From: Protula sp. h YS-2021
Lineage: Eukaryota; Annelida; Polychaeta; Sabellida; Serpulidae
DNA length: 64,000 nucleotides
Assembly: GCA_949752745.1 (NCBI GenBank)
Contig: OX457033.1
Span: 19,941,907 to 20,005,906 of the forward strand
Direction: 5' to 3'
This document shows, piece after piece, positions 55,040 through 64,000 of this stretch. Numbering within the stretch: the first letter of the stretch is position 1; each line of letters starts with the position of its first letter. The notes beneath the pieces were generated by a model. That model saw nothing but the letters and a program-made list of their open reading frames with translations, was not told the DNA's origin and searched no databases. The position numbers and the translations under genes are program-made.

Positions 55040-55740
55040 ACTTTTGTTCTCAAATGTCTTATTACAAAAGTCACAGTGGTAAGCCTTAGTTCCGTCGTGT
55101 GTTGTCTATGAACACCAATGTCATTCGGGCACTTGAACACCATGCTGTATATGTTACATGTATATGCCCTGTCTTTTAAGTGTCTCTGTAATTACCTTTA
55201 TAACAAAAATCTGCCGCAAAGGCAACACACTTCTACTGCTTCTCCGACCCGTGAGTTATCTTGTGTCACTTCAAAAATGTCCATTGATTTGTAGGGTTTC
55301 CCACATGTTTCGCAAGCATATGGTGCATAAGGTGCACATGTACTTTCAAAGCAATTGCCTTAAAAAAATAATTGTTCAGAGAACCCACACTCGTATATTT
55401 TTCTCTTTTATGAAGCGAAATATGTGTATTTGAATCCGATTTACAAATAAAACGTCTTCCACAAAAACTACACTTACATATTTTATACACGTGTTAAAAA
55501 ATATGTTAAAATTTCTTTAACCTTAAATAATTTATAACCAATGTTACACTTCAAGGATTTATAATCTTACGTGCCTTATCTGAGCTTTTCGTCTTGCTCA
55601 CAAACGTCACACTTGAAAATTTTTTAACCAGTGTCAACTTAAATGATTCTGTAAATTCCGTTTCTCAAAATAACTCTTATCACAAAACTCACACTGATTT
55701 CATCTTCACACTAGTGTGATATTGTCGCAGGTATGCATGT
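55040..55740 (-). pseudogene. C2H2 zinc-finger relic, unit 4
   Basis: The best preserved of the four. The minus frame at 55266-55490 reads CSFCGRRFICKSDSNTHISL then HKREK, a complete C2H2 finger with linker, followed by a decayed finger series (KVHVHLMH, KHVGNP). Other fingers lie in other frames down to about 55050. Stops and shifts rule out a full protein. Confidence 0.65.
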
Positions 55741-56269
55741 CGTTTGAAAGCTTTTACACACATCCCACATTTGCATACTTCAGTATTTGTGTGTACAAGA
55801 AGATGTTCAGATAAACTGCTCTTGCGGCAGTATAGCTTACCGCATGGTGATTGTTTTTATTCTCTTGTCCCTGCGTATTTATATTCCTATTGATTCGGTC
55901 CTATTCTTTAATATCAAACTTATGATAGTGTCCGTCATTCCAGCAAGAAAGCCGAAGCATGAATGTAAAATTTAAACAAGAAACAAACATGTCAAAATTT
56001 TCCTTTGCAGAGAACCAATGTCACTTTGTCATGTTGGAAATGTCCTTCACTGAAAGGCTCAACATATTTTTCAATAAATTTTTAAGTCAAAAATCTGCAA
56101 GCTATACACTGAACCGATTTCAATTGTGGGTACAAGGTGTTGCTTTAAGTTACCGGATGTCTGATTGTAGCACTACCTGTCAGAGTTGGATATTTCAGTA
56201 TTTGTGTAAGAAATACAATATCACATCGTATCCAAAAGGGAATTCGCTAAATACACCAAAGGATCTCTT

Positions 56270-56670
56270 ATGATCATCACGCAAAAGCCCACATGCGTTC
56301 ATCCCATGATGGCCCGCTTGTGCTCATCACATGAAGTCCATAATGAAGTGAAGGTCCACATGTGTCCATTATGCGAAGGCCCATGTGTGAAGGTTCACAT
56401 TTCCTCCTCAGGTGAAAGCCTTGATGCATTCATCACTTGGAGCCCTGTGTGCTGTGTGCCCTCATTTGTACATCATTCGAATACCCCATGCACTTATTAA
56501 GAGAAGGCCCACAAGCGATCATCAAGTGAAAACTTGCGTTTGCTCATCACTTTAAAACTTGCGTCACGGGGAGACTTAGATGTGCTAATAACCTGAAGAG
56601 CCACAAGTGATCATCACGTAAAAACTTACATTCCCTTATTGGGTGGAGGTCCTATTGTGTTCATCAAGTA
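56270..56670 (+). repeat. Degenerate 20-30-bp tandem repeat, unit 4
   Basis: More than ten imperfect copies of a (G/T)(T/C)(G/T)CTCATCA(C/T)(A/G)TGAAG unit. It is the largest of the three such arrays, always just past the zinc-finger relic. Confidence 0.5.
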
Positions 56671-57239
56671 AATGTTAACAAGAACTGATTAAATGAAAGA
56701 TGATCCTTACGTAAAGATCTGCATCTGTTTTACATAAACTCGCAAACGATTTGCTTAGCGGAGACACAGCTGGCTTTAAATAATCACTCTCCTTTATACC
56801 GCTTTTCATGATCAATAAGCAAATATATGTTTTTTCTACTTACAAAATATATACAAAGCAGCTTCTCCACAACAACATAGATATCACACATCAATTGACT
56901 TTAGTTGCGTTTTTGATAAAAAAGATGAGTCAGTTAAACCGAGAATGTTTGTGAACGTGACTAATAGATATATAACATAATCAATGTTCTGAGTAGTTAG
57001 TTAGCTGATGTCAAGTTTATGCGTACTTGTGTACTTGTGTACTTCAAAGGCAGACCACAGGTAAAAATCAAGAGAGAGGAAAATTACAGCTCGAAACTCA
57101 GCCGACAGAGCTGCGATCAATAGAAGATTCATTACCATTGCCATACGAAAACATTGGCCACTTGATTTGGCGGTTTCCACCAAGTGTTTTAACAGCATAA
57201 TTTTAAGGAATACTGTTTAAACATCTAATTTTAGATGGC

Positions 57240-57850
57240 AAAATTTTTGGAGATGAAAACTTGAGTTATTGATATCAATAATAACAAGACAATTTTTGAG
57301 TTGAAAAATTGCTTCTTGTTTACACAGAAAAACATTAAAAGAAACATTCTGCATATAAGGACCAGTCATTATTTTATTCACAGATGTGTGCGTCCGAATC
57401 TTTTATATGAAAAAACACACTTATATTTTGATATCAACAATAATTTCTGAGATCAAAAAATTATTCGCAGATTTCAAATAAAAATTAAAAAACTTTCATT
57501 CTGAAATAATGATTTCTGAAATAACTTCTTGATATCAATAAAAAATAAATTATTCAGCTCAAAACTGAGATCTTGCTATCAAAGATTCCATTTTTTGCTT
57601 TCACAAATTCCATTTTTAATTCCAAAAAAATTATAGAGATCATTAAACCATTTTGACATAATATAAACATTTTTGATATCCCTAAATATTTATTGATATC
57701 AAGAACTATTTTTCAGATCAAGAATACATTTAGAGATATAAAAATGTAATTACAGATAGCACAAATGAATTCTTGATATAAAAAAATCAATTTTTGATAT
57801 CAACAATTAATTCTTGAGATCAGTTATTCTCTAATAAACGGGAAAATGGC
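57240..57850 (+). repeat. GATATCAA-rich dispersed repeat
   Basis: About ten TTGATATCAA- or GAGATCAA-like palindromic words at irregular 25-40 base spacing in an A/T background. Its first 200 bases match 25235-25440 in inverted orientation. Confidence 0.55.
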
Positions 57851-58179
57851 ATTTTTTATGTTTTATGTGTATTTTACTCTCCCTCAGTGTTCATATTCTT
57901 TCTTCAAATATACAATATTTCTCTAAATGTGTCGCCAAAAACATATCTGACCCTAGGCCGAAGCCTCCTTATTTTTATAAAAGAGTATGATCATGGGTTA
58001 TTGGATCTAGTATCTATTAGTTAGGATGGCAGCTTACTCATTTTACCATAGCATGCAAACTTACACCGAGACCTCTACAAAATGAAATTTATCGAATTTT
58101 AATATAATAATAACAATAATAAAAACAGTTTATTTTTTAAAGAAAGAAGTAAATAGCATGATGTTGCAAAATAAAAAGA

Positions 58180-58800
58180 TATGCATTTCGCAAGATTGAT
58201 CCGTTGATGGATTGATAGACTGACTTGTACAAACATAATTCTAGCTGAGTCAAGTTATTTTGTTATTGATTTTGCAATTAAAAGTAATAAAAAGTAGCAC
58301 TGATGGTCTAAGACAATGTTGTTTCCCCCAGCATTGTTTGGTTGTGAATTCCTGCCACGAATAGCACAAAACGACATTTCTTATACCACGTGACACAGAT
58401 CCATACGTGAACATTGGACCATAAGCATGGAATATGCCATACATATCTGATGCCGAGTTATTGTAGCCATGCATTCTCGCTGGCATGGGTATCCCATCTC
58501 AAAAATCAATTCTTCAACCAACATCAGCTACCATTACAATAGGGGAAACAACGAATTTGAGAGATAATTCTAGCGTTTTGGTATTTTTCTTTTCAAGTAA
58601 AAAATTAATATGACGATATACATGCTTGAAGAGCTTCTAAACATGCTTTGCATGATTTTACGTTAGCTGTAATGCGATGTCACCCACAATGCGCTCATAA
58701 TCATTAGATTTATGGAATTAAACAAACAGATTTTTTCAGGAGTGAAGGCCATGTCATGATCGGAAAACAGATCATTCACCTCCAGCATTTTAAAACCCAC
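58180..58800 (-). pseudogene. ENPP-type phosphodiesterase relic (right copy)
   Basis: Minus-strand pieces in two frames read PIVMVADVG, then MHGYNNSASDMYGIFHAYGP and MFTYGS. In ENPP ectoenzymes the equivalent blocks are a (V/A)xVADxGW strand, then HGYDN and MxxxFxAxGPxF, in which the His of HGYDN is a zinc ligand. Here HGYNN is seen. Stops follow VADVG and frames shift, so it is broken. ENPPs hydrolyse nucleotide or phospholipid phosphodiesters outside the cell. A related fragment lies at 230-625. Confidence 0.6.
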
Positions 58801-59432
58801 AATTAGTGCGTGATCGAGACCTTTCATATATTGCGCGATGTATAAGGAGTCAGGACCACCAATGAACTGAAGTTCTCAAAGTGAAAAAAATTGTGCTTTG
58901 CCATTGCACTTATTGATTCAGAGATTCAGAGATACAAAGGCACCAACTTCAAAATAATTTACGCAAACAAGTATAGGCATTTTTCAGTTCACATTTTTAA
59001 AGCATTGAACTGGTTCACAATCCAAAGTGTAAACCACACATGATATTTACACATGGTTTCATATTTATATGCACAAAGAACAAAAACACAAATGCCGAGT
59101 CATAAATAAAACAGAGCAATTGAATAGCCCGTGAGAACCGTTGTTTGCCTGAGATATTTACAATTTTCTTGAGATTGTGCAGTGTGTGTTATACAGATTT
59201 ATCTCTCTTGATTCATATTGCGTATTGACATTAAGGCGAAGGGATGGCTCAGGGCAATTGCAAATATAATCCCTTATTATCAACTTACTTGTCCTCGGAT
59301 ATCAAAATATTTGATATGTTGCATATGTGGTAGTGAAGGTGATTCCAACCGGAGCCTTGTCGTTAATGACAGAGCTTCCCCTTTCTATAATTTATAAACG
59401 GTAATTATGGTACACTAGAGCATAATTCAAAC

Positions 59433-59846
59433 ATGGGTAACGAACAATCAAGAGAAAGAAAGCCACTTTTAATGCAAAAGGCAGTTGCCATTGATTTTGG
59501 AACAGCTAATAGTGGATTCGCTTACGCAGAAAACAGTATGAGCGAAATTAAGTTAAATCCCGCCTGGGATGGAGAAAAATTATTGCGAACGCCTTCAAAT
59601 CTTTTGTTAAATCAAGACCAGGAATTAGTTGATTTTGGATACGAAGTAAAATCTGGCTATTATAAGAAAAAAGCCAAAGGCACTTTCTTGGAAAATATCA
59701 AACTCCAGATCCTAGAGATTGGGCAGCAAAAGGTGACTGGATCACTCGTGAAAATGTTGTGTTTGAAAAATCATTAAGTTTGTTATTATTGCTCTTATTA
59801 CATTATCACTGTTAATATTATTATTATATTTCCTTTATTTTACGCT

Positions 59847-59927
<81 letters not shown>

Positions 59928-62412
59928 GAATTTGCTTGATCTTCTGTTTAGAATCCCGGGGTCTTTGCCATTGAGTCAGTCTGTGGGAAGGAGGTTAGTG
60001 CCGTGATGGCTTTTGCAGCAGCCCTCCAATACATGAAGGATGCCTACAAAAAAACCGTTGGAAAGTAGGTATCCAAATATATGTGTTTGTGACAATTCCA
60101 TTTAAGCAGATGCTCCATCACTTTTAGAGAAACCACTAATGCAACGTATGGTTTTGGCATTAATAGTTTGTAAAGGAATTACTTAGAGCTTTGTGACCAT
60201 TACTAATGCTCCTTTACTCTTTCACATTTTAAAGCAAAATTCTTTTTCCCGAAGTATGTTTTATTCTGCTACAAGACCTTGTGCAAAACTTGTAGCCTAT
60301 TTCAAGGACACAACATAAGTATTCATACTATTCATATCCAAAATTCATAAAATTCAACACCAAAATGCTATTAATTTCGATCGTTTAAATGTAATAGATA
60401 GTTCAGTGTAGTTAAGTAAAGCTTGTTTTTGTTGTTTCAAACAGCATTCGTATTTTATCATTTTGTTAATCAATGCAATCACTCGTTGAAGTATGATCTA
60501 AACATAATTGCAAAGCTTTTTTCTTTACAGTGATGTTCATGATTCAGAGGTCTTCTGGGTTATTACAATTCCATCAAACTGGCAGAACAAACACAGAGAT
60601 TTTATGCATTTATCAGCCTATTCGGTTAATCACTTCTGTGACAAATATTTTAATAAATACAATTCTTCGTATTTTTTTTCAATGTAAACTGCAACTGTAT
60701 TTGCACAGATACGAACATATGTGACTCTCATTTGTGTTTTGTAGACTGAGCTAATGAGCTAAACTAAAACACATTTTAAAATATGCTCTTTCATACATAG
60801 CAAGTGCTTGTGAAGATCAAACGTGTTATACCTCTGTAAAATACCTTCTGCACTGTGTTGACAATAAACTCTAATTTTGTCTGTTTAGGCGAAGTTGTGG
60901 CACAATGCTTCAAATACAAATTTCATTATTGTGACGGAGGCTGCAGCGAGTTTACATTTTTGCAAAAATTTAAAACCTAGTGATTTTGCAAAGAGTGAAG
61001 ATGCGAAAAACCACACAAAAGTCGACAATGTCATGGTCATTGATGCCGGTGGTAAGTAATGCAATTGTCATGAATATCAATTGAACTTTATCAAAAATTA
61101 TGTCAAACGAGTAGAATATAACCAAGTAGGCAGAATTAAAATTAAATAGTACTATACGAAATTAATTTGCAACATTTGTAACTACGGAATATCCCAAAAT
61201 TGCTATATTCCCATATTAGCTGCAAAACAAGCATGGTTTACTCAAAATCCCAAGAGAAAAGTTATAATAGAGATAACTATTGATATCAGAACTAAAATTT
61301 TCAACAAAACTTGTGCTTATTTTCAAGGCGGAACGGTAGACATAGCTGTCTCTGTAAAAAATCAGCTTGAGAAAGGTGAAACAGAAAAACATTGGTCTAC
61401 AGCAGGGAGGCTTGGTGGACACACTATCAACGAACAATTCGAAGAATATTTGTGCACACACGTTCCTTTCTTTCAAGATTTTCGAGATCATGGTAAGAAA
61501 CATAGCTTGATTTGGCTTAAAATTATGGATGCTTTTGAACAAGCGAAACGCGACTTCAGTGGAGGTAATGATGTCTACATGGTTTTCGATGCAAAGTTTA
61601 TGAAAGAATTTGAATCGACAACTGGAAAGCATTTATACGAAGTTGAATTTGGAGAAAACATTGAAATATTATTTAATGAAAGCCCATATCTCACAAGAGG
61701 CGAATGTACCCTTACAATTATGCATGAGCGCATGAAAAAGATCTTCGACAAAACTGTAAATGGAATACTAGAGATGATTGAGGAAACTTTGGAGGAGTCG
61801 AATGCAGAAGTTAAACAAATGTATCTAGTAGGGGGATTTGGGCAACACAAGTATCTACAACAGCAACTAGAAAGGTTCACTCATCATCACCGCATAAAAC
61901 TTCTCATTCCCAAAGAAGCAAATGTGTGCGTTATGAAAGGAGCGCTGCAATTTGCCTACAGCAGGCGGTCGGAGTTTAATCATGAGCCGAAGGTGACATA
62001 TTCCTATGTACAGGCAGTTGAGTTTGATCGTCAAAATCCATTGCATAGAAACAGACCTAGACTCCCGAAAAACGCATCAAAGGTATTAACACTTAACCAT
62101 CTTGCTATAAAGGGGAAAGTTGTGAAAATGGGCGAGTTTTTTGAGGAACTCGTTGATCCATACGAAAGAAATGATGATTACATTATAGAGATTTATATCT
62201 CAGAAAAGGAGGCCGTCGAGGGACGTCACCCATCAGAAGCTGAATGGCTGTGCACATTTACCGAGTGTGATCCAAACAAGCGATACATTTTATCAATCTC
62301 GTTTACGAAAGAAGATGTTCGTATAGCCTTAGAAGAAGCAGACGGAGGCGAGACTGTTGTCAGACGCGTCAAGCATTCTGAAATAGAAAAACCAGGATGC
62401 ACTATGCAGTAA
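59433..62412 (+). CDS. HSPA12-like HSP70-family protein
   Basis: Five exons proposed: exon 1 from ATG 59433 (end unclear, before about 59790), exon 2 59952-60064, exon 3 60531-60624, exon 4 60889-61051, exon 5 61328-62412. Phases of exons 2-5 join exactly. Exon 1 has phosphate-1 motif AIDFGTANSGFAYA; exon 3 has VFWVITIPSNW; exon 4 TEAAASLHFC; the exon 4/5 junction makes DAGGGTVD (phosphate 2); exon 5 has YLVGGFGQHKYLQQQL and MKGALQFAYSR. These are HSPA12-type ATPase motifs; the standard HSP70 substrate domain is absent. MGNEQS at the start is an N-myristoylation consensus. In exon 1 the frame after VKSGYYKKK looks wrong and the +2 frame (PDPRDWAAKGDWITRENVVF) looks right, so a frameshift or a missed splice is possible there. 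Confidence 0.8.
59850..59924. repeat. (CT)n microsatellite in HSPA12-like intron 1
   Basis: About 37 CT units with one TTT interruption, shortly before the exon 2 acceptor. Confidence 0.95.
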
Positions 62413-63615
62413 TTTAGGTCCCTGTAAGCAGGAAAACTTGAACAGACATTATAACAATGTGTCATGTTTCATTTCTATCCACGCTAAACGTCCATTTCTG
62501 ATAAAGACCCGAAAAAGCAAACCTTTTCATCTTAGAAGCTGATGATGTATGATAACATAATGACATGATAGACAACTTATCTAAGGAGAACATGAAAATA
62601 TATTAATTGCTAAATGGTAGTTATATACTATTGTATCATTGCTAAAATAGCATTATTGTCACTGGCAGTTTACTTTTTCTTGGTATTTTACACTTTTCAT
62701 TTTGTCAGTGGCTTTATAGTTTTGACAGCTTCCATTATTGTAATATGCACATACTTAAAATGGGAGTTTATTCTACGGCAGTGTTTTTTTTTTTGCAAAC
62801 TATGTAATTTGTTTGTTACTATGGCCGTTATTGTTATCTTGGCAATGTTGTATTGATGCTCAAATTTCTAATTATTTCATTACTGATATAGCAGTGTAAA
62901 ATTATTGTTTAGGTTTCAATAACATTTCTTACCCACAGATGAATCGTTATATCAATCGGTTCAATGTTTTAATTATAGATTCAATAGACATTTAAAAGCT
63001 TGCATATATAGCACAAATTGTTAATAAGCTATTACTATTTGTATTGATGTCCTAATAACGCAATCAACTGTTAAATGACCGAAATAAATATTACACACTG
63101 TTAGAAACACTAACACAGAACATCAGTCAAAGCCATGTTTCGAAAACTTGTATCTGAAGTTCTATGAGGTTACCCAGATCTGGGGATGGAGGTTCACAGT
63201 GTGCACTTATCTAACATAGGGGTCCCATGACGTAAAAGTAAAAGTAGGCATGCTCAATATGATAAGAGCAAAGTCATCGTAGTTCAACTTTATACCTTAC
63301 AACAAGGTTCCTGGAGCCAACGACCTTGCCAATAAAAGTTAAAAAGTAATCTCTTCGCAAGCGGTATAAATGACCAATTAAAACAAGGTCTAGAAAGTTC
63401 TTCTAATCAAACTCCTCCCACCCCCAAATATAACCTGTAAAACTCCACCTACCAACTGAAGTCCGATTCAGCTGGACTTTAAATCAGTAATTACTCAACA
63501 GTGGCCACTAGTTTACTTATTCTGACAGAAGAATCAGTTATCACTCCACCCTTAAACAAAAATGCAAGTTTGTGGAAACTGACAAAATATCGAACAGGGG
63601 CTTTTCTATACCAAA
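62413..63615. other. HSPA12-like 3' region and spacer
   Basis: An AATAAA signal near 63083 may end the HSPA12-like transcript. An 80-codon hydrophobic frame at 62614 is not supported as a gene. Confidence 0.4.
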
Positions 63616-63616
63616 T

Positions 63617-64000
63617 TTGCAACATTTGTAACTACGGAATATCCCAAAATTGCTATATTCCCATATTAGCTGCAAAACAAGCATGCATTACTCAAAATCC
63701 CAAGAGAAAAGTTAGAATAGAGATAACTATTGATATCAAAACTAAAATTTTCAACAAAATTTGTGCTTGTTTTCAAGGCGGAACAGTAGACATAGCTGTT
63801 TCTATAAAAAAAATCAGCTTGAGAAAGGTGAAACAGAAAAGCATTGGTCTACAGCAGGGAGGCTAGGCGGACACACTATCAACGAAGAATTCGAACGTTA
63901 TTTGTGCAGACACGTTCCTTTCTTTCGAAATTTTCGACATTATAGTAAGGGACATGGCTTGATTTGGCTTAAATTTATGGATGCGTTTGAAAAAGCGAAA
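63617..64000 (+). pseudogene. Truncated HSPA12-like duplicate (runs off the window)
   Basis: Matches 61167-61550: the end of intron 4 and the start of exon 5 of the neighbouring gene. Exons 1-4 have no match in the preceding 1.2 kb. The A-run near 63810 has two more bases than the parent, which shifts the frame right after GGTVDIAVS. The rest of exon 5 is open in the original register. It is probably a dead tandem duplicate. Confidence 0.7.

Noticed and set aside
61216..61632. 138-codon minus-strand ORF
   Set aside because: Antisense to HSPA12-like exon 5, whose protein sequence is clearly homologous.

Overview
This is AT-rich metazoan nuclear DNA. There are no operons. Genes have short exons with GT-AG introns, and repeats and retrotransposons are abundant. 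The gene mix (HSPA12-type HSP70, tandem DEG/ENaC channels, a Ty3/Gypsy element carrying a TatD nuclease, a DIRS-superfamily element, dispersed TGACCTTGACCT-rich repeats) best fits a lophotrochozoan, most likely a bivalve mollusc. No species is claimed.

The backbone is a tandem segmental array. One unit, roughly 10-12 kb without insertions, holds (i) a two-exon DEG/ENaC channel gene on the minus strand, (ii) a short plus-strand ORF head-to-head with it about 250-270 bp away, (iii) a single-exon plus-strand gene for a small one-pass membrane protein with a tyrosine-motif tail, and (iv) a minus-strand C2H2 zinc-finger relic just downstream. DEG/ENaC copies lie at 2.7-5.2, 27.0-29.3 and 38.6-41.1 kb, all with open exons and matching splice phases. 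Membrane-protein copies lie at 21.9 kb (intact), 33.3 and 46.4 kb (decayed) and 54.2 kb (one frameshift). The fourth unit has no channel; about 1.3 kb of unrelated DNA, possibly a solo LTR, lies at that place.

Unit 1 was split by a nested insertion of about 14.4 kb (6.27-20.67 kb). The outer element is a decayed tyrosine-recombinase retrotransposon of the DIRS superfamily with split direct repeats (A1-ORFs-B1-A2-B2). Inside its RNase H region sits a young 10.3-kb Ty3/Gypsy element on the minus strand (8840-19160), with identical 201-bp LTRs and a TTAG target-site duplication. It encodes Gag with an Arg/Ser/Tyr-rich tail, protease, RT-RNase H-integrase and, between pol and the 3' LTR, a complete TatD-family metal-dependent nuclease preceded by a splice acceptor and a strong Kozak start. 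This gene capture is the most unusual feature of the window.

The right end carries an ENPP-type phosphodiesterase relic (58.2-58.8 kb, with a related relic at 0.25-0.6 kb), an HSPA12-like gene in at least five exons (59.4-62.4 kb) and a truncated, frameshifted HSPA12 duplicate running off the window. The rest is AT-rich intergenic DNA with microsatellites, tRNA-derived SINE pieces and dispersed repeats. Paralogous units without the insertions serve as empty-site controls for several mobile elements. All alignments and domain calls were made by eye.
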